A model generated the notes under the pieces. The model was given only the letters and a program-made list of their open reading frames with translations. It had not been told where the DNA came from and searched no databases. Below, piece by piece: positions 52,230 to 60,371 of a stretch of 64,000 nucleotides of DNA. The position numbers and the translations under genes were made by a program. The stretch is from Arsenicibacter rosenii (GTDB lineage Bacteria > Bacteroidota > Bacteroidia > Cytophagales > Spirosomataceae), in the NCBI RefSeq assembly GCF_001870735.1, contig NZ_MORL01000007.1:186001-250000 (forward strand), given 5' to 3'. Position 1 is the first letter of the stretch. Every line of letters begins with the position of its first letter.

Positions 52230-53972
52230 ATGAACATGTCATTAAAAACAAAAGCGGTGGTGGCATCACTTTCTCTGGCAGCCATTGTTTTTGCTTGTAA
52301 AGATTCATTCCTGGATGTTCCGCCCACAGGGCAGATCAGTAGTGCTCAGCTGACATCCAAAAAAGGCCTGGAAGGCTCTCTGATCTCCGTATATAGCCAC
52401 CTGAATGGTCGCGAATGGCGTATGGCTTCTGCTACAAACTGGGTTTGGGGCAGTATCCGGGGCGGGGATGCTAATAAAGGTACTGACCCTGGTGACTTCA
52501 GTGATATTAACCCGATCCAGCGTTACGAGTATCTGTCAACGCAGGGCGTATTACTGGAATCATGGCGTGGAAACTACGAAGGTATCGCCCGGGCAAACAG
52601 TCTGCTGGCCTTGATGCCTAAGGCAACTGCCGATGTGTCTGCGGCGGATAAAACACGGATGACCGCTGAAGCACGTTTCCTGCGTGGTCACTATTATTTC
52701 CAGCTGAAACGCAACTTTGGGAATACACCTTACGTTGACGAATCCGTTGATTACGGTACCGGTATTGAGAAGGTTAAAAATGATGCTGACCTTTGGCCAA
52801 AAATCGAAGCTGACCTTAAGTTTGCTTATGATAACCTGCCGGAAACGCAATCTGCTGTAGGGCGTGCCAACAAATGGGCTGCTGCTGCTTATCTGGCAAA
52901 GGTATATCTGTATCAGAAAAAATACAGCGAAGCAAAAACGCTGTTTGATCTGGTAATCGCTAACGGTAAAACGTCCGGTGGTAAAAAATACGGTCTGGTT
53001 GCCAAGTACGGCGATGTTTTCAGAGCATCAAACGATAACAACGAAGAGTCGATCTTTGCTATCCAGAATGCAGCGAACACGGGTTCGGTTAACAACGCCT
53101 TCCCTGAGTTTGATCTGAACTACCCATACAACACAGGTCCTAACGGTCCGGGTAACTGCTGCGGGTTCTTCCAGCCAAGCTTCGAACTAGCCAACTCATA
53201 CCGTACCAACGCCAATGGTCTGCCTTTGCTGGATGGTTCATACAACAGTGCTGCCAATGCCCTGAAAACGGATATGGGTCTGGACTCAAAAACAGCCTTT
53301 ACACCGGATGCCGGTAACGTTGACCCTCGCCTTGACTGGGCTGTTGGCCGTCGTGGTATTCCGTTCCTCGACTGGCAGGACCACCCTGGTGCTGACTGGA
53401 TCCGTAACCAGCCAAATGGTGGCCCGTACTCGCCGAAGAAGTATACATACTACAAGTCTGACGTAGGTTCATTACAGGATAACAGCTCATGGACACCTGG
53501 TTATACCGCGCAGAACTTTACGATTATCCGTTTTGCCGACGTCCTGTTGATGGCTGCCGAATGTGAGGTCGAAGTAGGTTCACTGACGAAGGCATTAGAG
53601 TACGTAAATACGGTACGCCGCCGGGCCTCTAATGCGGCAGGTTTCGTAACAAAAGGTGGCGCTCCTGCGGCAAAATATGTGATCAGCGAGTTCCCTGCAT
53701 CTGCATTTGCCGAGAAGGCTTCTGCCCGCGCTGCTGTACAGTTTGAGCGTAAGCTTGAATTATCAGGTGAAGGCCACCGCTTCTATGACCTGGTACGTTG
53801 GGGAACGGCCAATACAGAAGTTAACAACTACCTGACCTACGAAAGCAAACTGCTGACCGGTGCATTGGGTGGCGCCAAGTTTACTCCTAACAAGAATGAG
53901 CTTCTGCCAATTCCGCAGGATCAGATCGACTTGTTAGGTAAGGATGTTCTGAAGCAAAACCCTGGCTATTAA
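52230..53972 (+). CDS. SusD/RagB-type glycan-binding lipoprotein, copy 2
   Basis: This 580-residue lipoprotein (lipobox IVFAC, Cys23) parallels copy 1: KDSFLDVPPTGQ, RANSLLALMPKAT, AEARFLRGHYYFQLKRNFGNTPYV and FERKLELSGEGHRFYDLVRWG. Gene order and sequence show that the whole SusCD pair was duplicated as a unit. A strong terminator follows. Confidence 0.96.
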   Translation: MNMSLKTKAVVASLSLAAIVFACKDSFLDVPPTGQISSAQLTSKKGLEGSLISVYSHLNGREWRMASATNWVWGSIRGGDANKGTDPGDFSDINPIQRYEYLSTQGVLLESWRGNYEGIARANSLLALMPKATADVSAADKTRMTAEARFLRGHYYFQLKRNFGNTPYVDESVDYGTGIEKVKNDADLWPKIEADLKFAYDNLPETQSAVGRANKWAAAAYLAKVYLYQKKYSEAKTLFDLVIANGKTSGGKKYGLVAKYGDVFRASNDNNEESIFAIQNAANTGSVNNAFPEFDLNYPYNTGPNGPGNCCGFFQPSFELANSYRTNANGLPLLDGSYNSAANALKTDMGLDSKTAFTPDAGNVDPRLDWAVGRRGIPFLDWQDHPGADWIRNQPNGGPYSPKKYTYYKSDVGSLQDNSSWTPGYTAQNFTIIRFADVLLMAAECEVEVGSLTKALEYVNTVRRRASNAAGFVTKGGAPAAKYVISEFPASAFAEKASARAAVQFERKLELSGEGHRFYDLVRWGTANTEVNNYLTYESKLLTGALGGAKFTPNKNELLPIPQDQIDLLGKDVLKQNPGY

Positions 53973-54002
53973 GCCCAAACATAATTTTTGCTAGTCAGAT
54001 AT

Positions 54003-54051
54003 AAAATGGGTTGTCGGGCGTTAGCCGCCTGATAACCCATTTTGTTTTTTT
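54003..54051 (+). terminator. Intrinsic terminator of SusCD pair 2
   Basis: A long stem (outer arms AAAATGGGTT and AACCCATTTT, inner arms GGCG and CGCC) is followed by a T run, about 30 bp past the stop codon. Confidence 0.9.
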
Positions 54052-54064
54052 ATGAGGTAACTAC

Positions 54065-54095
54065 TTGTTTATTTGAAAATGAGCCCATACTTTTG
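54065..54095 (+). promoter_or_regulatory. Promoter of the metal locus
   Basis: TTG at 54065-54067 and a perfect TACTTTTG at 54088-54095 are spaced 20 bp apart. The -7 element ends 7 bases before the ATG at 54103, so the leader would be only a few bases. Confidence 0.6.
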
Positions 54096-54102
54096 ACCCA
54101 TC

Positions 54103-54549
54103 ATGAAACGTGCACTCAAAAATATAGTCTGTTTACTAATGGCCTGCATTGTACTGATCAGCAGTACAGGGTTTGGCTTGCTGGAACATACTTGTCAGAT
54201 GCGCGGAAAAAAAGTGCAGCTAATCGGGCTCCATGATCCGGCTTGTAAAGGCTGTCCTGCCGGGCAGGGAGCTCATTCAGACGGAAAGACAATAGTCAAA
54301 AAAGCAGACTGCTGTAAAGAAGAGGCCCGTTTTGAAAATGTAGATATTACTTCTTCGCTAAGCCAGCTTTTTGCGAAATTTCTGAAATCCGTTGCTGAGG
54401 CGGTAACCGTTGCTGTTGTATCGGTTATAACGTGGCTGTTCAACTGGATTTATGACCGGGAAGCCGATGCTGCGCTCATCTTACCCAATGCTCCTCCACC
54501 TGCCTATGGCCGCGCTTTATTAGCCATAGTACAGCGTTTTCTCCTATAA
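54103..54549 (+). CDS. HYC_CC_PP-type metal-associated protein
   Basis: This 148-residue protein fits a Bacteroidota family named for three motifs. It has His29-x-Cys31 (EHTCQMRG), a Cys48-x-x-Cys51 pair, Cys70-Cys71 and the proline cluster NAPPPAYGR near the end. An N-terminal hydrophobic segment (about 8-26) may be a signal anchor, and a second lies at about 90-115. Proteins of this family occur next to metal TonB-dependent receptors and are thought to bind copper or related ions; direct biochemistry is lacking. It starts the locus, 78 bp upstream of the receptor. Confidence 0.75.
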   Translation: MKRALKNIVCLLMACIVLISSTGFGLLEHTCQMRGKKVQLIGLHDPACKGCPAGQGAHSDGKTIVKKADCCKEEARFENVDITSSLSQLFAKFLKSVAEAVTVAVVSVITWLFNWIYDREADAALILPNAPPPAYGRALLAIVQRFLL

Positions 54550-54626
54550 ACCGATAAGTTTCTGTCAGACTGCCGATACCGTTCCGGTATGGGCTATATC
54601 TATTGTTTTACAGTTTACTTATCATC

Positions 54627-56858
54627 ATGCGATTTTTATTATTTTTTATGTGCCTGAGCGCCTCTGCGGCATTCGGCCAGGTTGTTCGCGGTCGCGTGAC
54701 CGAACAACTCAATAATAAATTAACGCCGTTAAACGGCGCTACTCTACAATGGGCGGGCACGTCTACAGGGGCGGTTACAGACTCCACCGGTAATTTTACC
54801 GTACCTAAACCTGAAAATTCAAACAAGCTCATAATCAGTTACATTGGCTATCGGACAGATACCATCAGCGTTGGTTCTACAGAACAGTTTCTGAATATTA
54901 CCATGCGGCAGGAAGCCACCCTTCAGGAAGTTACGGTTTCCGGTGGTTCAACCACCATTGATCAGATCAATCCGATCCATACGGAGGTGTTAACAACCCG
55001 GACGCTGGCAAAAGCCGCTTGCTGTAATCTATCAGAAACATTTGAAACCAATGCGTCTGTCAGCGTCTCATACGCCGATGCCGTAACGGGAGCAAAACAA
55101 ATACAGTTTCTGGGCCTTGGCGGACAGTATGTGCAAACCAACGTTGAGAATATTCCGACAATCCGCGGTCTGGGCACAACCTTCGGGCTGAATTTTGTGC
55201 CCGGAACATGGATCACGTCGATTGATGTCGGCAAGGGCGCTGGCTCAGTCGTAAATGGCTATGAGGGTATGACCGGTGCCTTGAATGTGGAACTACAGAA
55301 GCCGGATTTTCGCGCAGAAACGCAAAAGTCGCAGTGGCTGCTGAACGGCTATGTCAACTCCTTTGGCCGGGTCGAAGGAAATGTCAACTTTTCCAGAGCG
55401 CTCAATGAAAAATGGAGTGTCGGAGCGTTGGGACATGTGAGTGCACTACGGACTAAAATAGACCAGAACGGCGACAATTTCATGGATTTGCCGATGTACC
55501 GGCAATACAATGGGATTAACCGCTGGAAATATACCAGTGAGCGCTGGATGGCTCAGTTTGGGGTTAAGGCACTGTATGAAGACCGGACCGGAGGGCAGCT
55601 GACGGCGCAGAACGGTAATCCGCTCTATCAGTTTACAAACGAAACCAAACGCATTGAAGCGTTTTCAAAACTGGCCAGGCTGTTTCCGGATAAACCCTAT
55701 AAAGGGCTGGGCTTAATTATCAGTGCGCTCAATCATGATCAGAAGGCTGTTTTTGGGTTTAAGCCGTACGCGGGGGTGCAGCGATCAGTATACGCCAATC
55801 TGATCTATCAAACCATTATCGATAATACAAATCATACGCTAAAGGCAGGGGCAAGTTATCTGCTGGATAACTACAACGAACAATTTGGAAATACCCCGCT
55901 CCCGACGAACCGGACAGAGTCAGTGGCAGGGGCGTTTGCCGAGTATGCTTACACCGCATCAGAACGGCTCGCGATTGTGCTGGGTAACCGGGTCGACTAT
56001 CATAATCTGTTTGGCTGGCAATGGACACCGCGTATGCATGCCAAATACCACATTCATGAGATGCTGACGCTGCGTTTCTCCGTCGGCCGTGGCTGGCGGG
56101 TGCCTAATTTGCTGGCCGAAAACTTTGGCTATCTGGTAAGCTCGCGTTCTGTAATTTTCCGTGACAAGCTGCAACCCGAAGTTTCATGGAACATAGGCGG
56201 GAGTTTAACGTACGAATTTCTGCTGTTAGGTAAAAAAGCCAGTTTTATTACCGACTATTACCGGACCGATTTCCGGAATCAGCTGATTGTGGATCTGGAG
56301 CATCCGCAGCAAATTAATTTTTATAACCTGAGCGGACGTTCCTACGCGAATAGTTTTCAGGCTGAACTAAACTATGTTCCGATCAAACGGATGGAAGTAA
56401 AAGCCGCTTACCGGCTTTTTGATGTGCGGCAGAGCATGGGCGCACCGTTAGGAGAGAGCGTGTTGCTGGAAAAAATGATGATCAGCCGCGATCGGATGCT
56501 GGTCAATGCAGGTTATGCCTTGCCATATGATAAATGGAAATTTGATGCAACGCTGCAATGGAACGGCCCTAAACGGATACCTTATATGGCGCCGGGTTAT
56601 GTGCATGACAGTTACCGGACTATGCCTTTGAGTGTCACTCCGGGCTTTTATAACCTCAATGCACAGGTATCGAGAGGCTTCAAAAGCGGATGGGAAGTGT
56701 ATCTGGGTGGAGAGAACCTGACCGGTTTCCGGCAAACAAATCCGATTATGTCGGCCGCAAATCCGTTCGGGCCTAATTTTGATGCCGCCTCCCATGTATG
56801 GGGACCGGTGACGGGCAGCGTTGTCTATCTTGGCTTCCGGTTTAAACCACAAACCTGA
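54627..56858 (+). CDS. TonB-dependent receptor of the metal (copper) type
   Basis: About 743 residues. A signal peptide (MRFLLFFMCLSASAAFGQ) precedes a carboxypeptidase-regulatory-like domain, a plug domain and a barrel of about 22 strands ending in YLGFRFKPQT. The plug carries an unusual adjacent cysteine pair (AKAACCNLSETFETN, about residue 133), seen in receptors that travel with HYC_CC_PP proteins. Its length is well below SusC length, so it is not a glycan receptor. The ATG at 54627 is preferred to a TTG at 54603. The regulator gene begins 5 bp after its stop. Confidence 0.88.
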   Translation: MRFLLFFMCLSASAAFGQVVRGRVTEQLNNKLTPLNGATLQWAGTSTGAVTDSTGNFTVPKPENSNKLIISYIGYRTDTISVGSTEQFLNITMRQEATLQEVTVSGGSTTIDQINPIHTEVLTTRTLAKAACCNLSETFETNASVSVSYADAVTGAKQIQFLGLGGQYVQTNVENIPTIRGLGTTFGLNFVPGTWITSIDVGKGAGSVVNGYEGMTGALNVELQKPDFRAETQKSQWLLNGYVNSFGRVEGNVNFSRALNEKWSVGALGHVSALRTKIDQNGDNFMDLPMYRQYNGINRWKYTSERWMAQFGVKALYEDRTGGQLTAQNGNPLYQFTNETKRIEAFSKLARLFPDKPYKGLGLIISALNHDQKAVFGFKPYAGVQRSVYANLIYQTIIDNTNHTLKAGASYLLDNYNEQFGNTPLPTNRTESVAGAFAEYAYTASERLAIVLGNRVDYHNLFGWQWTPRMHAKYHIHEMLTLRFSVGRGWRVPNLLAENFGYLVSSRSVIFRDKLQPEVSWNIGGSLTYEFLLLGKKASFITDYYRTDFRNQLIVDLEHPQQINFYNLSGRSYANSFQAELNYVPIKRMEVKAAYRLFDVRQSMGAPLGESVLLEKMMISRDRMLVNAGYALPYDKWKFDATLQWNGPKRIPYMAPGYVHDSYRTMPLSVTPGFYNLNAQVSRGFKSGWEVYLGGENLTGFRQTNPIMSAANPFGPNFDAASHVWGPVTGSVVYLGFRFKPQT

Positions 56859-56863
56859 CGGGT

Positions 56864-57433
56864 ATGACGACCATACAGATTAAAAACATGGTGTGCAACC
56901 GCTGCAAACGGGTGGTTCAGGAAACCCTGGAAAAGCTTGGCTTTACCGTACTGTCCATTGATTTAGGGCATGCAGAAATTGCAGACTGGCCGTCCAGACT
57001 TACAGTAACCGACCTCAGAACGGCATTGCAGAACGAGGAGTTTGACCTGATTGATGACAAGCGTCAAACGTTGGTTGAACAGACCAAGGCATTACTGATT
57101 TCTGAAATTCAGCATCAGGTAACTGAAAAAAAAGAAGCTGAAAATTTCTCTGCTTTTCTGGAACGCAAGCTAGGGTATGATTACTCATACCTGAGTCATC
57201 TCTTCTCCTCTTCAGAAGGGCAGACGCTGGAAAAATATATCATCGCCCTGAAAATTGAGAAAGTAAAGGAATGGCTTCAGTACGGAGAGATGACCCTGAG
57301 TGAGATTGCCTTTAAGCTGGGGTATAGCAGCTCCCAGCATCTGTCTACTCAGTTCAGGCAATTGACGGGCTTAACCCCGGGGCAGTTCCGGAAGACAGAT
57401 AATGCCATCCGGCAGCCGCTGGATCGACTGTAG
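56864..57433 (+). CDS. Metal-binding-domain/AraC fusion transcriptional regulator
   Basis: This 189-residue protein begins with a heavy-metal-associated-like domain (residues 1-70) with Cys11-x-x-Cys14 (MVCNRCKRVV), the standard Cu(I) site of HMA domains. A linker helix leads to an AraC-type DNA-binding domain (about 95-185) with YSYLSHLFSSSEGQTLEKYI and LSEIAFKLGYSSSQHLSTQF. The arrangement implies direct metal sensing by a transcription factor, though the second half of the HMA domain is weakly conserved. It lies 5 bp behind the receptor gene, so it is probably autoregulated in the same transcript. Confidence 0.8.
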   Translation: MTTIQIKNMVCNRCKRVVQETLEKLGFTVLSIDLGHAEIADWPSRLTVTDLRTALQNEEFDLIDDKRQTLVEQTKALLISEIQHQVTEKKEAENFSAFLERKLGYDYSYLSHLFSSSEGQTLEKYIIALKIEKVKEWLQYGEMTLSEIAFKLGYSSSQHLSTQFRQLTGLTPGQFRKTDNAIRQPLDRL

Positions 57434-57464
57434 AAAGCCGGAATCCTATACATTGAACCTGAAA

Positions 57465-57476
57465 TTCTGTACAGAA
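57465..57476. promoter_or_regulatory. 12-bp palindrome TTCTGTACAGAA upstream of the Csp-like gene
   Basis: The palindrome is perfect and lies 18 bases upstream of the -7 element at 57495, so it overlaps the -33 region. A bound protein would block or activate that promoter. A related palindrome with the same CTGTACAG core lies at 61334-61345. Confidence 0.45.
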
Positions 57477-57494
57477 ACATTGATTGGATGACGA

Positions 57495-57502
57495 TAGCTT
57501 TG
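57495..57502 (+). promoter_or_regulatory. -7 element of the Csp-like gene
   Basis: TAGCTTTG matches TAnnTTTG exactly, 86 bases before the ATG at 57589. This internal promoter would let the storage protein be expressed apart from the receptor and regulator genes. Confidence 0.55.
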
Positions 57503-57588
57503 TATTCGTGATTGGCCGTAAGCTTAATTTGTGGCAAAAAAGTAAGCGGCTGGTTGCCAAAGAAGTTAATAGGAAAACGATCAATGTT

Positions 57589-57945
57589 ATGGAAACAATG
57601 CAACACAACCAGACACACGCAGACACTTGTTTTGCCTGCGTTGAAGCCTGCGAACGCTGTCTCACGGCTTGCCTTGAGATGGGCGCTTCTGACAGCAAAG
57701 GGCACAACATGACTGCCTGTATGAAATTATGCCGCGATTGTGCTGATTTCTGCATGATGTGTGGCCGGCTGGATGCCCGCGGTTCTGCTTTTTCAAGCCA
57801 ATTTATGGCCCTTTGCGCCGATGTATGCGACGCCTGTGCTGAGGAATGTGAGAAACATGCCGCCCATCATGCCCACTGTAAAGCATGCGCAGATGCCTGC
57901 CGCGCCTGTGCTGAGGAATGCCGCAAAATGGCAGGAACAGATTAA
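57589..57945 (+). CDS. Cytosolic copper-storage-type four-helix protein (DUF326, Csp-like)
   Basis: This 118-residue protein has 19 cysteines in a regular CxxxC and CxxC pattern along four helices (for example ADTCFACVEACERCLTAC and ALCADVCDACAEECEKH), the hallmark of DUF326/Csp proteins that bind many Cu(I) ions inside a helix bundle. There is no signal peptide, so it is the cytosolic (Csp3-like) type. I chose the ATG at 57589; a longer frame from a TTG at 57484 would contain the promoter element. It lies 155 bp after the regulator gene. Confidence 0.92.
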   Translation: METMQHNQTHADTCFACVEACERCLTACLEMGASDSKGHNMTACMKLCRDCADFCMMCGRLDARGSAFSSQFMALCADVCDACAEECEKHAAHHAHCKACADACRACAEECRKMAGTD

Positions 57946-57987
57946 TGTAAATAGTTGTTTTTCAGTTTAATAAATTAGTCACGTAAC

Positions 57988-58341
57988 ATGAAAAAAGGAT
58001 TGATGACGCTGTTTATTACAGCATTGGCGTTGGTAGCCACCTGGTCTGTAGCAGGCGATGACAAAGAGATCAAAATCAAGACATCAGCTGTGTGCGAAAT
58101 GTGTAAGGAACGCATCGAGCGCAATTTATCGTATGAAAAAGGGGTGAAAGAGGCAACGCTTGACGTTAAAACCAAAGTAGTGACGATCAAGTACAATCCG
58201 AAAAAAACAGACGTGGCTAAACTGAAAGCCAATATTTCGAAAACCGGATATGATGCCGATGATGTAGTGGCCGATGAGACAGGGTATAAAAAACTGCCGG
58301 GCTGCTGCAAAAAAGACAGCCCGATGCATCACGATCACTGA
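57988..58341 (+). CDS. Secreted heavy-metal-associated (HMA) protein
   Basis: This 117-residue protein has a signal peptide (MKKGLMTLFITALALVATWSVAG) and one HMA domain with Cys36-x-x-Cys39 (VCEMCKERIERNL). Its C-terminus adds Cys106-Cys107 and a His-rich end (MHHDH), extra metal ligands. It is probably a periplasmic copper chaperone or scavenger. It follows the Csp-like gene by 42 bp and ends at a terminator, so it closes the locus. Confidence 0.9.
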   Translation: MKKGLMTLFITALALVATWSVAGDDKEIKIKTSAVCEMCKERIERNLSYEKGVKEATLDVKTKVVTIKYNPKKTDVAKLKANISKTGYDADDVVADETGYKKLPGCCKKDSPMHHDH

Positions 58342-58359
58342 TCAGGCTATACGTCAGAT

Positions 58360-58394
58360 AAAGCTCTGTTACTTCATAGTAGCAGGGCTTTTTT
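58360..58394 (+). terminator. Terminator of the metal locus
   Basis: The arms AAAGCTCTGTTACT and AGTAGCAGGGCTTT pair over 14 positions with two G-T wobbles around a 4- to 5-base loop, followed by a T run. Confidence 0.85.
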
Positions 58395-58561
58395 GTTAAT
58401 CGGTAGCTGAAAAATTAAAAAGGTATTGAAAATGAACGATGTAACAATAAATAACATTAGTACTTTTTTTAGGAATTTAGGATTATTTATTGATTTTAAT
58501 AATTAATTAGTTGATAATCAGATTAGAGAAAAATTAATTACTTACTTTTTTTTAGAATTTG

Positions 58562-58569
58562 TATTTTTG
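58562..58569 (+). promoter_or_regulatory. -7 element of the alpha/beta hydrolase gene
   Basis: TATTTTTG matches TAnnTTTG exactly, 149 bases before the ATG. Confidence 0.6.
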
Positions 58570-58718
58570 CAAAACGAGAGGACAATCATATAATCCCATA
58601 AAAGTTAATCGGTTGACACACAGGCCGCTGAACAATATTTTGTTTTAAATAGTATTTTACAGTGGATTAGTTGTATGATTGCCTAACTGAATAATTAACA
58701 ATTAATACTTCAGCAGAT

Positions 58719-59501
58719 ATGAATTACCAAATCCGTGAAGAAGCTGGATTCCACTACGTAGATGAAGGTCAGGGCGATGTGCTGTTATTGCTGCACGGCT
58801 TATTTGGCGCATTGAGTAACTGGGATAGTGTTATCAATGTCTTTTCGAAACAATATAGAGTGGTAATTCCGATGATGCCGATCTATACCATGCCGATGAG
58901 GGAAGCTGGTTTGGAAGGCCTTGTTGCATTTATCGAACGTTTTCAGGCTTTTAAGGGCCTGAATGATCTGACACTGCTTGGCAATTCGTTGGGTGGTCAT
59001 GTCGGGTTATTGTATACGTTTAAACACCCTGACAAGGTAAAGCGGCTGGTCCTGACCGGCAGCTCGGGGTTGTTTGAAAACTCAATGGGCGGATCGTTTC
59101 CGAAACGTGGCAGCTATGATTACATTGCTGAGCGGGTCGCCTATACCTTCTATGATCCGAAAGTGGCGACGAAGGAATTAATCGATGAGGTTTTTGACAT
59201 CACCAGCAGTATCCCGAAGTGTATGAATATTGTGGCAATTGCCAAGTCAGCGCAGCGGAATAATGTGGCAAAGGATTTATCAAAAATTCAGGTACCGACG
59301 TTATTGGTGTGGGGATTAAACGATACCATTACACCGCCTGAGGTTGCCCATGAATTTAACCGGCTGATTTCCGGATCTGAGCTTCATTTTATTGATAAAT
59401 GCTGTCATGCCCCAATGATGGAGCACCCTGAGCGCTTTAATGAATTGCTTATTGACTGGTTAGAACGCAATCCGGTTACGGTTCCGGCTGAGCTTTCCTG
59501 A
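58719..59501 (+). CDS. Alpha/beta hydrolase
   Basis: This 260-residue protein has the oxyanion segment LLLLHGLFG, the nucleophile elbow GNSLGGH with Ser90, the acid in VWGLNDTITPP and the catalytic His in CCHAPMMEHPERF. A short lid follows the nucleophile region. The fold is certain but the substrate is not; candidates are esters or lactones. In related genomes this gene is commonly near the CBS protein and nadK, as here. Confidence 0.9.
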   Translation: MNYQIREEAGFHYVDEGQGDVLLLLHGLFGALSNWDSVINVFSKQYRVVIPMMPIYTMPMREAGLEGLVAFIERFQAFKGLNDLTLLGNSLGGHVGLLYTFKHPDKVKRLVLTGSSGLFENSMGGSFPKRGSYDYIAERVAYTFYDPKVATKELIDEVFDITSSIPKCMNIVAIAKSAQRNNVAKDLSKIQVPTLLVWGLNDTITPPEVAHEFNRLISGSELHFIDKCCHAPMMEHPERFNELLIDWLERNPVTVPAELS

Positions 59502-59587
59502 AACATATTTACAGAAAAGCAGTCGGGAATAAGGCCATAATAAGCCGTTGGCAGGGTGTGCAAAACTTTTCGCTTAATAAGGTTTGG

Positions 59588-59613
59588 AAACTAAGAAAGA
59601 AATTTCTTAGTTT
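59588..59613 (+). terminator. Hairpin after the alpha/beta hydrolase gene
   Basis: The arms AAACTAAGAAA and TTTCTTAGTTT form a perfect 11-bp stem closed by the GNRA-type loop GAAA. It lies 87 bp past the stop, and only a short T stretch follows, so it could also be part of the leader of the CBS gene. Confidence 0.5.
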
Positions 59614-59646
59614 TCTGCCATACAGATTAGCTAAATTAACTGCATT

Positions 59647-60315
59647 ATGCTCGCTGCTGAACTAATAGATCCTATGTTGCCCGCTTTAAAGCTAACGGAT
59701 ACCGTCGGCAAAGCGCTGGATTGGATGCAGGAACACCGCATCGGGCAATTAGTACTTACCGATCAGGATGAGTACAAAGGGCTGCTTGACGAAGATGGAT
59801 TGATGGACGTATCAGATGATATGCTGCTGCTTTCCAACGTTATGGCCCGTCATGAGCAGCTTTTCGTTTTCGAACATCAGCACCTCTACGAAGTCCTGCA
59901 AACGGCACTCGAAAATCGCCTTGGCGTAATTGCTGTCCTGAGCGACAATAATGATTTCATGGGAACAATCTCGGTCAGTGAACTGATCAAACAGTTTGTC
60001 CGCGATCTGGGTATACTGGAGCCGGGCGCTATTCTGATCCTGAGTATTGATGAACGTGATTATTCCCTGGCAGAAATTAGCCGGTTGGTCGAATCGAATA
60101 ATGTCAAGATCATAAGCTGCTATTTTTCAAGTGCTGCCTATGGAATGCCGGACAAATCCCGTCTTACACTGAAACTCAACCGGAGAGACATTACCGCTGT
60201 CGTATCAACACTTGAGCGCTTTGGCTATCAGATAGACGCTGCCTTTGCCAATGAGCCAATTGAAAGTGTAGATCAGGAGCGGCTGGACCTGTTGCTTCGT
60301 TATTTAAATACATAG
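59647..60315 (+). CDS. CBS-pair and ACT-like domain protein
   Basis: This 222-residue protein has two CBS motifs (about 1-120, DTVGKALDWMQEHRIGQLVLTD and LGVIAVLSDNNDFMGTISVSEL) that may bind adenine nucleotides, followed by an ACT-like fold (about 128-205, LILSIDERDYSLAEISRLVE). Such fusions are regulatory modules that sense nucleotides or amino acids. It lies 56 bp upstream of nadK, so a link to nicotinamide nucleotide status is plausible but unproven. Confidence 0.85.
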   Translation: MLAAELIDPMLPALKLTDTVGKALDWMQEHRIGQLVLTDQDEYKGLLDEDGLMDVSDDMLLLSNVMARHEQLFVFEHQHLYEVLQTALENRLGVIAVLSDNNDFMGTISVSELIKQFVRDLGILEPGAILILSIDERDYSLAEISRLVESNNVKIISCYFSSAAYGMPDKSRLTLKLNRRDITAVVSTLERFGYQIDAAFANEPIESVDQERLDLLLRYLNT

Positions 60316-60371
60316 TCACCGGTGCGCTGGCATTGTGTAGTCAGCCTGCGTTGTGACAAATTCCGCGAACA

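Larger units (their letters stand above)
58342..58718. other. AT-rich region between the metal locus and the alpha/beta hydrolase gene
   Basis: These 377 bp hold the metal-locus terminator and a perfect -7 element (TATTTTTG, 58562-58569). Transcription from it would give a leader of about 140 nt before the ATG at 58719, much longer than other leaders in this window. A 24-codon frame at 58432-58506 has no supporting feature. Confidence 0.5.

Noticed and set aside
57484-57588. 35-codon N-terminal extension of the Csp-like gene
   Set aside because: It starts at TTG, contains the perfect -7 element and lacks the cysteine pattern; the ATG at 57589 is better.
58432-58506. 24-codon frame in the leader region before the alpha/beta hydrolase gene
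   Set aside because: AT-rich, no promoter between the terminator and the frame, and composition like the surrounding spacer.
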